A stretch of 39,896 bases of DNA from Lachnospiraceae bacterium UBA5895. Its GTDB lineage: Bacteria; Bacillota; Clostridia; Lachnospirales; Lachnospiraceae. The stretch spans positions 9,031 to 48,926 of the forward strand of contig DJEP01000021.1 in NCBI GenBank assembly GCA_002431915.1. The letters are read 5' to 3'. Each line of letters opens with the position of its first letter. Position 1 is the first letter of the stretch. The notes below the pieces were generated by a model. It was not told the origin of the DNA. It did no database searches and saw only the letters and a program-made list of their open reading frames with translations. Shown here one piece after another: positions 25,375 to 33,570 of the stretch. A program made the translations under genes and the position numbers.

Positions 25375-27264
25375 ATGTTCAACGTGGAAGAAGAGTTAAA
25401 AAAGCTCCCGCGCAAGCCGGGAGTATATATCATGCGGGATGACAAGGATGTCATTTTGTATGTGGGAAAAGCAATCAACCTGCACAATCGTGTAAGGTCT
25501 TATTTTCGTGAGAATATCGGCAGAGGTCCTGCGATTGACCAGATGGTGTCTCTGATTGCCCGATTTGAATATATCGTGACGGATTCGGAGCTGGAGGCAC
25601 TGGTGCTGGAGAATAATCTGATCAAAGAGAATTCTCCGAAGTACAACACCCTACTGAAAGACGACAAGACCTACCCCTATATCAAGGTGACGGTGGGGGA
25701 GGATTACCCGAGGATCCTATTTTCCCGCACTATGAAAAAGGACAAATCCCGCTATTTCGGACCCTATACCGGCGCCGCGGCGGTGAAGGACACTATCGAA
25801 CTGCTGAACAAGCTGTACCAGCTGCGTACCTGCAACCGGGTGCTGCCCAGGGATATCGGTATCGAGCGCCCCTGCCTGAACTATCACATCAAGCAGTGCC
25901 TGGCGCCCTGCCAGGGCTATGTGAGCAAGGAAGAATATAGACAGCAGGTAGCGGGAGCACTGGAATTTCTAAACGGCAACTACAGCCCGATCTTAAAGGA
26001 TCTGGAAGAGAAGATGAACAAGGCGGCGGAAGCGCTGGAATTCGAGGAGGCTGCCAGATACCGGGATCTGCTTTCCAGTGTAAGGCAGGTATCCCAGAAG
26101 CAGAAGATCACGGAAGGCGTGGGCGAAGACAAGGATATCCTGGCACTGTATCAGGACGAGACCGAGGCGGTGGTGCAGGTATTTTTCGTCCGGGATGGCA
26201 AGCTCATCGGCAGAGAACATTATTATATGACACATGTGCCGGAAAACAACAAACCGGCGATCCTACAGGATTTTGTAAAACAGTTCTATGCGGGAACTCC
26301 GTTCATTCCCAGAGAACTGATGCTGCAATACGAAATCGAGGATGCGGAACTCATCGAGAAATGGCTGACGGAACGAAAAGGCAGCCGTGTCTATCTGAAA
26401 GTGCCCAAGATCGGCAGCAAAGAAAAACTGGTGGAGCTGGCGGCGCAGAATGCGAAGCTGGTACTGTCCCAGGACAGAGAGAAATTAAAACGCGAAGAAG
26501 GTCGTACCATCGGTGCGGTGAAGGAAATTTCGGATCTGCTGAAACTGCCTTTGAACGGCACTGCCCGGATGGAAGCATACGATATTTCCAATATCAATGG
26601 ATTTGAAAATGTAGGCTCCATGGTAGTCTATGAGAAGGGCAAGCCTAAGCGCAGCGATTACCGTAAATTCAAGATCAAGAGCGTCTCCGGTCCGGATGAT
26701 TACGCCTGCATGCGGGAGGTGCTGACGAGACGGTTCCGCCACGGCATGGAAGAAAGCAAGGAGCTGGAAGAACAGGAGATGGACCGGGAGTACGGCAGCT
26801 TTACCAAGTTCCCGGATCTGATCCTCATGGATGGTGGACGTGGACAGGTAAATATTGCATTGTCTGTACTGGAAGAACTGGGGATCGACATTCCCGTCTG
26901 CGGCATGGTCAAGGACGACAACCACCGCACCAGAGGTCTGTACTACCATAACATCGAGCTTCCTATTGATACTCATTCGGAAGGGTTCAAACTGATTACG
27001 AGAATCCAGGATGAAGCGCACCGTTTTGCTATCGAATATCACCGTTCCCTGCGCAGTAAGACCCAGGTGAAATCCGTGCTGGATGATATCCCGGGAGTGG
27101 GTCCCGCCAGACGAAAAGCCCTGATGCGGCACTTCAAGTCTTTAGAGGAGATCCGGCAGGCAACGGTGGAAGAGCTGATGGAAATTCCGGAAATGAATGA
27201 GCGCACAGCACAGGAGATTGTAGCCTTTTTTGCTTCACAGACGCGCCCGCCTGTGGTACAATGA
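25375..27264 (+). CDS. uvrC: Excinuclease ABC subunit C
   Basis: 629 residues from the ATG at 25375, which has GTGAGGA at 7 nt and gives the family start MFNVEEELKKLPRKPGVYIM. An in-frame ATG at 25348 would add nine residues without a binding site. UvrC makes both incisions during nucleotide excision repair. The N-terminal GIY-YIG nuclease spans about 11-90, a UVR coiled coil (about 200-235) contacts UvrB, the RNase H-like nuclease lies in the C-terminal half, and a double helix-hairpin-helix is recognisable in DDIPGVGPARRKAL and LMEIPEMNERTAQEI. It stands apart from the hprK cluster, separated by a repeat element. Confidence 0.96.
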   Translation: MFNVEEELKKLPRKPGVYIMRDDKDVILYVGKAINLHNRVRSYFRENIGRGPAIDQMVSLIARFEYIVTDSELEALVLENNLIKENSPKYNTLLKDDKTYPYIKVTVGEDYPRILFSRTMKKDKSRYFGPYTGAAAVKDTIELLNKLYQLRTCNRVLPRDIGIERPCLNYHIKQCLAPCQGYVSKEEYRQQVAGALEFLNGNYSPILKDLEEKMNKAAEALEFEEAARYRDLLSSVRQVSQKQKITEGVGEDKDILALYQDETEAVVQVFFVRDGKLIGREHYYMTHVPENNKPAILQDFVKQFYAGTPFIPRELMLQYEIEDAELIEKWLTERKGSRVYLKVPKIGSKEKLVELAAQNAKLVLSQDREKLKREEGRTIGAVKEISDLLKLPLNGTARMEAYDISNINGFENVGSMVVYEKGKPKRSDYRKFKIKSVSGPDDYACMREVLTRRFRHGMEESKELEEQEMDREYGSFTKFPDLILMDGGRGQVNIALSVLEELGIDIPVCGMVKDDNHRTRGLYYHNIELPIDTHSEGFKLITRIQDEAHRFAIEYHRSLRSKTQVKSVLDDIPGVGPARRKALMRHFKSLEEIRQATVEELMEIPEMNERTAQEIVAFFASQTRPPVVQ

Positions 27265-27414
27265 TAACTATTCAGAGGCATGTAAATATCGTCATATATT
27301 CGTCGAATGCTTGCATTCGTAAGAATATTTGGCGATATTTATAGGGCGAAGTAACCACATGAGCAAAAAGCAAGCTACGAAGGAGCGGTTTTGCGAATGC
27401 GGTTTGAATAGTTA
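27265..27414. repeat. 150-bp element with terminal inverted repeats and a central hairpin
   Basis: TAACTATTCA (27265-27274) and TGAATAGTTA (27405-27414) are exact inverted repeats bounding 150 bp, beginning at the base after the uvrC stop. Inside is a nested hairpin: TAAATATCG/CGATATTTA (27283-27291, 27333-27341), ATATTC/GAATAT (27296-27301, 27323-27328) and CGAATGC/GCATTCG (27304-27310, 27313-27319). TTGCGAATGCGGTT precedes the right arm, as in the smaller element at 10459. It could be a MITE-like repeat or a structured RNA. Confidence 0.65.
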
Positions 27415-27500
27415 GTTTTATGTTATACAATGAATGAGGCGGGGAACCTTCAGAAGAGAATGCAGGGTTGGGTTTTTCGCGGAAAGGTATGGAGATTAGT

Positions 27501-28448
27501 ATGGCAAGTGTAAGTTTGACCCGCGTTATCGAAAAAATGAAACTGGAAAATCTCACACCGGAGATCGATGTGAAACATGTGAAGATCACACAGCCGGACA
27601 TCAACCGTCCGGCACTGCAGCTGGCAGGCTACTTTGAGCATTTTGATGCAACGAGACTGCAGATTATCGGATTTGTGGAATATACTTATATGGAAGGCAT
27701 GACGGATGAGACCCGTAAGGAAGCGTATGAGAAGCTGATGGCTTACGACATTCCCTGTATCGTGTTCAGCCGTGATCTGAAGCCGGATCCCATTTTCATG
27801 GAGACTGCAATCCGACACCAGATTCCGGTACTGTCTACGAAGAAATCCACTTCTGCATTTATGTCGGAGATCATTCGTTGGCTGAATGTCAAACTGGCTC
27901 CCTGCATCTCCGTACATGGCGTACTGGTGGATGTCTACGGTGAAGGTGTCCTGATCACCGGTGAGAGTGGCATCGGTAAGTCCGAGGCGGCCCTGGAGCT
28001 GATCCGAAGAGGACATCGTCTGGTTACCGATGATGTAGTAGAACTCCGCAAGGTAAGTGATGATACCCTGGTAGGTTCCGCACCGGATATCACGAAGCAC
28101 TTCATCGAACTGCGAGGTATCGGTATCGTGGATGTTAAGGCACTGTTCGGTGCATTGTCTGTAAAGGATACACAGACTATTGATCTGGTCATCCGCCTGG
28201 AAGACTGGGATAAGGACAAAGAGTACGACAGACTGGGATTGGAAGAGAATTATACCGAATATCTGGGGAACAAGGTAGTATGTCACAATATTCCCATTCG
28301 TCCCGGACGTAACCTGGCAGTCATCTGTGAGACCGCAGCTATCAACCACCGTCAGAAGAAGATGGGTTACAATGCGGCAAAAGAACTGTACACCCGTGTA
28401 CAGAACTCTCTGGCAAAAAGACGTGAGGAGGACGAGGACGATGAGTAA
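27501..28448 (+). CDS. hprK: HPr kinase/phosphorylase
   Basis: 315 residues from the ATG at 27501 (GGAG at 7 nt). Upstream in-frame starts at 27468 and 27489 would add non-family residues. The enzyme phosphorylates HPr and Crh on Ser46 in response to glycolytic state, which drives carbon catabolite repression. Walker A GESGIGKS lies at 154-161, His139 sits in SVHGVLVDV, the acidic pair Asp177-Asp178 follows, and the family signature ELRGIGIVDVKALFG lies near 203-217. It opens a cluster with glcK, murB, rapZ, whiA and a Crh-like gene, resembling the hprK and yvcJKL-crh neighbourhoods known in Bacillus. Its stop overlaps the next gene. Confidence 0.96.
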   Translation: MASVSLTRVIEKMKLENLTPEIDVKHVKITQPDINRPALQLAGYFEHFDATRLQIIGFVEYTYMEGMTDETRKEAYEKLMAYDIPCIVFSRDLKPDPIFMETAIRHQIPVLSTKKSTSAFMSEIIRWLNVKLAPCISVHGVLVDVYGEGVLITGESGIGKSEAALELIRRGHRLVTDDVVELRKVSDDTLVGSAPDITKHFIELRGIGIVDVKALFGALSVKDTQTIDLVIRLEDWDKDKEYDRLGLEENYTEYLGNKVVCHNIPIRPGRNLAVICETAAINHRQKKMGYNAAKELYTRVQNSLAKRREEDEDDE

Positions 28449-29385
28449 GTATGCATTTGGGGTAGATGTGGGAGGAACCACAGTTAAATTAGGACTTTTC
28501 AATGAAGAAGGACAGGTGCTGGATAAGTGGGAGATCCCTACTGTCAAAGATAACGGCGGAGAGAAAGTACTGCCGGATATCGCAGCATCCATTAAAAATA
28601 AAATGCAGGAAAAAAACATTACCGCAGCAGAGCTGGTGGGCGTGGGAATCGGTGCGCCCGGTGCGGTAAACGCCGATGGTTATATGGTCAACGGTGCAGT
28701 CAATATCGGCTGGGCACCGTTTGATCTGGCCAAGACTCTGAAAAAAGAGTTGGATCTGCCCGTCACCGTGAAGGCAGGCAACGATGCTAACGTGGCAGCC
28801 CTGGGCGAAATGTGGCAGGGCGGTGGTAAAGGCTACTCCAACCTGGTAGCTGTTACCTTAGGAACCGGTGTCGGCGGCGGTATCATCATTGACGGCAAGA
28901 TCTTGACCGGTACTAACGGTGCAGGCGGTGAGATCGGACATATCCATATCGAAGACAATGAGACTGAAGTCTGCGGCTGTAAGAACAAAGGCTGCCTGGA
29001 GCAGTATGCATCCGCTACCGGTATTACCCGCCTGGCGAACAGACGTCTGGCGAAGGATGATGCAGCAAGCGTCCTGCGCGGTGGTGAGATCTCTGCGAAG
29101 ACCGTATTTGATGCAGTCAAGGCTGGGGACAAAGTAGCCATTGAGATCGCAGAGCAGTTCGGCGAATATCTGGGCAAGGGACTTGCCGCAGTGGCAAATG
29201 TAGTGGATCCTCAGATTTTCGTTATCGGCGGCGGTGTATCCAAAGCCGGAGATATTTTATTCAAATACATAGAGCCTTCTTATAAGAGATGTGCTTTCGG
29301 ACCCTGCAAGCAGGCGAAATTCGCCCTGGCAACACTGGGAAATGACGCCGGAATCTACGGCGCAGCAGCACTGGTATTAAAGTAG
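28441..29385 (+). CDS. glcK: ROK-family glucokinase
   Basis: 314 residues. The ATG at 28441 overlaps the hprK stop by 8 nt (ATGAGTAA), showing translational coupling. The GAGGAGGACGAGG within the hprK end supplies the binding site. The ATP loop is VDVGGTTVKLG near 8-18. The catalytic Asp115 lies in AGNDAN, followed by GGEIGH with His167. The ROK zinc cysteines are Cys178, Cys180 and Cys185 in CGCKNKGCLE. Position in the hprK cluster and overall sequence fit glucokinase. Because the chitobiose route releases free GlcNAc and no other sugar kinase is visible here, side activity on GlcNAc is possible but unproven. Confidence 0.93.
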   Translation: MSKYAFGVDVGGTTVKLGLFNEEGQVLDKWEIPTVKDNGGEKVLPDIAASIKNKMQEKNITAAELVGVGIGAPGAVNADGYMVNGAVNIGWAPFDLAKTLKKELDLPVTVKAGNDANVAALGEMWQGGGKGYSNLVAVTLGTGVGGGIIIDGKILTGTNGAGGEIGHIHIEDNETEVCGCKNKGCLEQYASATGITRLANRRLAKDDAASVLRGGEISAKTVFDAVKAGDKVAIEIAEQFGEYLGKGLAAVANVVDPQIFVIGGGVSKAGDILFKYIEPSYKRCAFGPCKQAKFALATLGNDAGIYGAAALVLK

Positions 29386-29428
29386 GTCGGTTTGGAATAA
29401 CTATAATAAAAAGAAAGAGCGGCCTAAT

Positions 29429-30334
29429 ATGATAAGTGCAGCAGTGATAGAAGCATTAAAAGAGATCGTACCGGCAGAGAGGATCCTGTTCCGGGAACCC
29501 ATGAAATTGCATACCACCTTCCGCATCGGCGGACCGGCGGATTGCCTGATCTATCTGGAGAATGAGGATCAGCTCTGTAGAATACAGAAATATCTTCGCC
29601 TGGTAGATGTCCCTTATACGGTAATCGGCAACGGAAGCAATCTGTTAGTAGATGATGGCGGTTACCGGGGGATCGTTCTGGTAATCGGAAAATACATGAG
29701 CAGAATCGAAGTGAGGGGCACATGCCTGGAGGCAGAGGCGGGAGCCCTGATGAGCCAGGTGGCAAAGACGGCGAAGGAGAACGGTCTGACCGGTCTGGAA
29801 TTCGCTGCGGGGATCCCCGGCACTGTCGGCGGTGGAGCCGTGATGAATGCCGGAGCCTACGGCGGAGAGATGAGTCAGGTAGTGACCAACGTGACGGTAG
29901 TCAATCGGAACGGGGAGATCATGGAACTGGATAACAGTACCATGGAGTACGGTTATCGCACCAGCGTCATTCAGAATCATCCATTTGTTGTCACGAAGGT
30001 GACTTTCCGGCTGCAGCCCGGGGATCCGGAACAGATTGCAGCGAAAATGGAAGAACTGGCGATTCGCCGCAGAGAGAAGCAACCGCTGGAATATCCCAGC
30101 GCCGGCAGTACTTTCAAACGTCCCGAGGGACATTTTGCCGGACAACTGATCATGGAGGCAGGACTTCGTGGATATTCTGTGGGAGGAGCCAAAGTGTCGG
30201 AGAAGCATTGCGGTTTTATCATTAATACCGGTAATGCGACCGCAGAAGATGTAAAAGATGTGATCTGGGAGGTTCAGAGAAGAGTGAAAGAGCGCTTTCA
30301 CGTAGATCTGGAGCCTGAGATCAAATTTTTGTGA
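29429..30334 (+). CDS. murB: UDP-N-acetylenolpyruvoylglucosamine reductase
   Basis: 301 residues. This FAD enzyme reduces enolpyruvyl-UDP-GlcNAc to UDP-MurNAc in peptidoglycan synthesis. The FAD-binding segments are GNGSNLLVDDGG (68-79) and AAGIPGTVGGGAVMNAGAYG. Arg177 (YGYR), the catalytic Ser227 in AGSTFKRP and the near-terminal Glu297 are all in place. Length and motifs fit the short type IIb form. The ribosome binding site is weak (GAGCGG). It lies 43 nt after glcK and 40 nt before rapZ in the same direction, so it is part of the hprK cluster. Confidence 0.95.
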   Translation: MISAAVIEALKEIVPAERILFREPMKLHTTFRIGGPADCLIYLENEDQLCRIQKYLRLVDVPYTVIGNGSNLLVDDGGYRGIVLVIGKYMSRIEVRGTCLEAEAGALMSQVAKTAKENGLTGLEFAAGIPGTVGGGAVMNAGAYGGEMSQVVTNVTVVNRNGEIMELDNSTMEYGYRTSVIQNHPFVVTKVTFRLQPGDPEQIAAKMEELAIRRREKQPLEYPSAGSTFKRPEGHFAGQLIMEAGLRGYSVGGAKVSEKHCGFIINTGNATAEDVKDVIWEVQRRVKERFHVDLEPEIKFL

Positions 30335-30352
30335 ATGGGGTTCTGAATAGTT
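30333..30352 (+). repeat. Half copy of the GCGAATGGGGTTCTGAATAGTTA repeat
   Basis: GTGAATGGGGTTCTGAATAG begins at the murB stop and continues TTAC. It matches the right end of the 27265-27414 element (GCGAATGCGG-TTTGAATAGTTA). No left arm is visible in the murB coding sequence. Confidence 0.5.
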
Positions 30353-30374
30353 ACGATAGAATAACGAGGTGCAT

Positions 30375-31241
30375 ATGAGATTTGTAGTAGTAACAGGTAT
30401 GAGCGGCGGCGGAAAAAGAACGGCATTAAAGCTTTTGGAAGATGCCGGATTTTACTGTGTGGATAATCTGCCGGTATCTTTGGTGGAAAAGTTCGTGGAA
30501 CTGATCGCCATGCCGGGCAGTGAGATCAGTAAGGTGGCACTGGGACTGGATGTTCGTGCGGATCAGAATTTCACGGATGCCACCCGTATTTTGGAACAAT
30601 TAAAGGAAAAAGGCTACAAATTCGAGATTTTGTTTATGGACTCCGATGATGCTGCTCTGATAAAACGGTATAAAGAAACCAGACGTGTGCACCCTCTTGC
30701 CGCAGATGGCAGGGTGGAAGACGGCATTCATAAGGAACGCAAGATCTTAGAGACGATCCGTAAGAATTCGGATTATGTGATTGATACCTCCAACCTGTTG
30801 GTCAGAGAACTGAAGGAAGAGTTAGATCGTATTTTTGTCCGGAACGAAGAATATAATAGTCTTATGGTAACGGTCATGTCCTTCGGATTCAAGCACGGAA
30901 TCCCCGCGGATGCGGATCTGGTATTTGATGTAAGATTCCTGCCGAATCCTTATTATATAGAAGATCTGAAGCCGAAGACCGGTAATGACAAAGAGGTACA
31001 GGATTATGTGTGCAGCTTCCCGGAGACCGGAATTTTCCTGGACAAGCTGACGGACATGATTCAGTTCCTGATCCCGAACTATGTCAAAGAAGGAAAATAC
31101 CGGCTGGTGATCGCCATCGGCTGTACCGGCGGCAAACACCGGAGTGTTACTTTGGCGAACAAGTTATATGAACGTATGAAGGCGGAAGGTCATTACGGTA
31201 TCAAACTGTACCATCGTGATGTGCCCAGAGAAGGAATCTAA
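30375..31241 (+). CDS. rapZ: RNase adapter protein RapZ (YvcJ family)
   Basis: 288 residues from the ATG at 30375, with GAGG 5 nt upstream. A GTG at 30369 would add only two residues. The N-terminal P-loop reads TGMSGGGKRTALKLLEDAG, followed by FYCVDNLPVSL, both typical of RapZ/YvcJ nucleotide-binding proteins. The residue after the P-loop Lys, normally Ser or Thr, is Arg. The C-terminal domain has AIGCTGGKHRSVTLANKLYE, the usual signature. In enterobacteria RapZ controls glucosamine-6-P synthase through a small RNA. In Firmicutes the role is unclear. It lies directly before whiA with 1 nt between stop and start. Confidence 0.93.
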   Translation: MRFVVVTGMSGGGKRTALKLLEDAGFYCVDNLPVSLVEKFVELIAMPGSEISKVALGLDVRADQNFTDATRILEQLKEKGYKFEILFMDSDDAALIKRYKETRRVHPLAADGRVEDGIHKERKILETIRKNSDYVIDTSNLLVRELKEELDRIFVRNEEYNSLMVTVMSFGFKHGIPADADLVFDVRFLPNPYYIEDLKPKTGNDKEVQDYVCSFPETGIFLDKLTDMIQFLIPNYVKEGKYRLVIAIGCTGGKHRSVTLANKLYERMKAEGHYGIKLYHRDVPREGI

Positions 31242-31242
31242 C

Positions 31243-32109
31243 ATGTCATTTTCGAGTGAGGTAAAGGAAGAACTGGCGAAGAGAATCAGCCCGGCAAGAC
31301 ATTGTCAGATCGCAGAGCTTGCAGCGATTATGCACTTCAGTGGTCAATACGGACGCTCTGCAGAGGGAGATTTCATGATCGGTTTCCAGACGGAAAACGA
31401 GGCGGTTGTCAGAAAAGGCTTTACATTATTGAAAAAAACATATAATATAGATACTGATGTTAAAATCAGCGAGGAACAAATGCGCAGTGTGATTGACAAG
31501 ATCGGCGATCTGTCGGAGCCTGTAAGTCCCCTGCTGATTAAAAATTCCTGCTGTCAAAGAGCATTTTTAAGAGGAGCTTTTCTCTGCATTGGTTCTATGA
31601 GCGACCCGCAGAAGAGTTATCACCTGGAATTTGTATGCACCGATGAGGATAAAGCCAGACAACTACAGAGTGTGATACAGGGATTTGATATAGAAGCCAA
31701 GATCGTGCTTCGGAAGAAGTATTACGTTGTCTATCTGAAGGAAGGATCCGGTATTGTGGATCTTCTGAATGTATGTGAGGCACCTATTGCCTTAATGAAA
31801 CTGGAGAATTTAAGAATTGTAAAGGAAATGCGCAATTCCGTAAATCGCCGGGTGAACTGTGAGACCGCCAATATTACGAAGACTGTAAATGCGGCGACCA
31901 GACAGATAGAGGATATTATTTATATCCGAGATCACTACGGACTGGAGAATCTGCCGGAACCTTTAAGCCAGATGGCGGAAGTCAGACTGGAGAATCCGGA
32001 TGCTCCGCTGAAGGAACTGGGAGAATACCTGAATCCGCCCGTGGGGAAGTCCGGTGTGAACCACAGATTACGCAAACTCAGTGAATTAGCAGATAGAATC
32101 AGAACGTAA
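31243..32109 (+). CDS. whiA: DNA-binding protein WhiA
   Basis: 288 residues from the ATG at 31243, which follows the rapZ stop by one base with AGAGAAGGA inside the rapZ end. This gives the normal start MSFSSEVKEELAKRI. The N-terminal part is the degenerate LAGLIDADG homing-endonuclease fold (CCQRAFLRGAFLCIGSM is the recognisable helix). The C-terminal part is the helix-turn-helix (LKELGEYLNPPVGKSGVNHR). WhiA affects cell division and chromosome segregation in Gram-positives. The rapZ-whiA pairing is conserved across Firmicutes and Actinobacteria. Confidence 0.95.
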   Translation: MSFSSEVKEELAKRISPARHCQIAELAAIMHFSGQYGRSAEGDFMIGFQTENEAVVRKGFTLLKKTYNIDTDVKISEEQMRSVIDKIGDLSEPVSPLLIKNSCCQRAFLRGAFLCIGSMSDPQKSYHLEFVCTDEDKARQLQSVIQGFDIEAKIVLRKKYYVVYLKEGSGIVDLLNVCEAPIALMKLENLRIVKEMRNSVNRRVNCETANITKTVNAATRQIEDIIYIRDHYGLENLPEPLSQMAEVRLENPDAPLKELGEYLNPPVGKSGVNHRLRKLSELADRIRT

Positions 32110-32124
32110 AAGAGGAGGAAAATT

Positions 32125-32385
32125 ATGACAAAAAGGAGCATTAAGGTCAGACTGGAAGACGGTCTGGACGCAAGACCGGTGGCACTGTTAGTACAGGAAG
32201 CCAGCAAGTACGAAAGCAACATTTACATTGAGGTAGACGATAAGCGGATCAATGCCAAGAGCATCATGGGCATGATGAGCCTGGGACTTTGCGCAGGCGA
32301 AGAACTTACGGTAGCTGCAGAGGGTGCAGATGAGCAGACCGCTGTGGACAACATTGAGAAGTTTTTAAGCGGTCAGGTGGCTTAA
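32125..32385 (+). CDS. crh: Crh-like HPr-family protein with Asp at position 15
   Basis: 86 residues, the normal HPr length, ATG with GAGGAGG upstream. Residues 12-18 are DGLDARP. In HPr this is GLHARP, and His15 receives phosphate from enzyme I. Here codon 15 is GAC (Asp), so it cannot act as a PTS phosphocarrier. Ser46, the HprK target, is kept in NAKSIMGMMSLG. Bacillus Crh likewise lacks His15 (Gln there), keeps Ser46 and sits next to whiA (yvcL), so the context matches. The expected role is a cofactor of CcpA or another HprK-dependent regulator. Whether Asp15 mimics phosphohistidine is unknown. Confidence 0.88.
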   Translation: MTKRSIKVRLEDGLDARPVALLVQEASKYESNIYIEVDDKRINAKSIMGMMSLGLCAGEELTVAAEGADEQTAVDNIEKFLSGQVA

Positions 32386-32404
32386 GGACGAACACGACGA
32401 GAGG

Positions 32405-32445
32405 CGGGGCTGATGGAGAATTCTGTTAGTCCCGTTTGTTATATT
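32405..32445 (+). terminator. Probable terminator of the hprK-crh cluster
   Basis: CGGGGCT (32405-32411) pairs with AGTCCCG (32428-32434) with one G-U, around a 16-nt loop containing AGAATTCT, then a T-rich run TTTGTTATATTTT. The stem is short, so termination may be partial. Confidence 0.55.
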
Positions 32446-32460
32446 TTGAGGGTAGCATTT

Positions 32461-33345
32461 ATGAAGAAGATGTTATTTATCTACAATCCAAAAGCAGGAA
32501 AGGAACAGATCCGCAACAAGCTGGCGGATATCCTGGACGTGTTTACGAAAGGTGGCTATGAGATTACCACTTATCCCACGCAGAAAAGAAAGGATGCCAT
32601 GGAGAAGACCATGACGCGTGACAAGGATTACGATATCGTAGTCTGCAGCGGCGGTGACGGGACGCTGGATGAAGTGGTCACAGGCATGATCCGCAGCGGA
32701 TTCCGCACTCCTATCGGCTATATCCCGGCCGGAAGTACCAATGATTTCGGTGGAAGCCTGGGACTGCCGAAAAACATGGTAAGAGCAGCGGAAACCATTG
32801 TCAACGGGAAGGATTTTGCCTGTGATGTGGGATCCTTTAATCAGGATGTATTCGTATATATTGCAGCATTCGGACTTTTCACGGATGTCTCCTATGAGAC
32901 GGACCAGGACATGAAAAATGTTCTGGGACACATGGCATATCTGCTGGAAGGCATGAAGCGTCTGCCTGCGATTCGTTCTTATCCCATGAGGATCAACTAT
33001 GAGGATAAGACGATAGTGGATGATTTTATCTTCGGTATGGTGACGAACTCCGTGTCCGTAGGCGGATTCAAGCGGATCACCGGCAAAAATGTCAAGCTGG
33101 ATGACGGAGTATTTGAAGTGACACTGATCAAGCACCCGAAGAACCCCATGGAACTGAATAATATTATGGTATCGTTGTTGAACCGTGATATTGATACCGA
33201 TGCCATGTACTGCTTTCGGACTTCCAAGCTGGAGATCATCTCCACAGAGCCGCTGCCCTGGACGCTGGACGGCGAATATGGCGGGACTCATACGAAAGTA
33301 GTGATCGAGAATATCTGCAAAGGCATGGATATCCGAGTGGAATAG
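32461..33345 (+). CDS. Diacylglycerol kinase-like lipid kinase (YegS/LCB5 family)
   Basis: 294 residues from the ATG at 32461, which opens with the family start MKKMLFIYNPKAGKEQ. An in-frame ATG at 32413 falls inside the terminator hairpin and adds unrelated residues. The catalytic nucleotide loop is CSGGDGTLDEVVTGM, followed by PAGSTNDFGGSLGLPK, the second signature of the DAGK catalytic domain. The C-terminal beta domain ends with LDGEYGGTHTKVVIEN. Members phosphorylate diacylglycerol or related lipids at the membrane to recycle them into phospholipid. The exact lipid is not readable. It is probably its own transcription unit or a readthrough partner of crh. Confidence 0.9.
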   Translation: MKKMLFIYNPKAGKEQIRNKLADILDVFTKGGYEITTYPTQKRKDAMEKTMTRDKDYDIVVCSGGDGTLDEVVTGMIRSGFRTPIGYIPAGSTNDFGGSLGLPKNMVRAAETIVNGKDFACDVGSFNQDVFVYIAAFGLFTDVSYETDQDMKNVLGHMAYLLEGMKRLPAIRSYPMRINYEDKTIVDDFIFGMVTNSVSVGGFKRITGKNVKLDDGVFEVTLIKHPKNPMELNNIMVSLLNRDIDTDAMYCFRTSKLEIISTEPLPWTLDGEYGGTHTKVVIENICKGMDIRVE

Positions 33346-33405
33346 AATTAATCTTAAAATTTGGTAAAAATTTAACAATAAGCTGTTCCCTTTTTGAAAA
33401 GAATG

Positions 33406-33414
33406 TGCTATAGT
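33406..33414 (+). promoter_or_regulatory. Extended -10 promoter of fba
   Basis: TGCTATAGT at 33406-33414 is an extended -10 (TGn plus TATAGT). The -35 position is weak (TTCCCT). It predicts a leader of about 150 nt before the aldolase start. Confidence 0.5.
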
Positions 33415-33482
33415 TTGGATAGTCACAAAGTGATTATTCGAAATGCTGCTTGTATATGAGTAAAATAAACTGCGTAGCAGTG

Positions 33483-33509
33483 AAAAGCACGATTTTACCG
33501 TGCGCTTTT
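33483..33509 (+). other. Hairpin in the fba leader
   Basis: AAAAGCACG pairs with CGTGC-GC-TTTT (5 bp, a 2-nt bulge, then 4 A-T pairs) in the middle of the long fba leader. It could be a stability element or a weak attenuator. Nearby are smaller repeats (TCAC-AAA-GTGA near 33422 and CTGCGTAGCAG near 33471). Confidence 0.45.
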
Positions 33510-33570
33510 ACGAATGTATAACATTTCGTATATCGTAACAAGAATGAGTATAGAAAATGGAGGTATTAAA

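Noticed and set aside
27359..27415. An 18-codon open frame (MSKKQATKERFCECGLNS) inside the 150-bp repeat element
   Set aside because: No ribosome binding site, and its 3' end is formed by the repeat's right arm, so it is probably accidental.
27450..28619. A 389-codon open frame on the minus strand opposite hprK
   Set aside because: Antisense to hprK and the glucokinase start, with no recognisable domains.
32413..32460. Upstream ATG for the lipid kinase
   Set aside because: It lies inside the terminator hairpin and adds non-family residues before MKKMLFIYNP.
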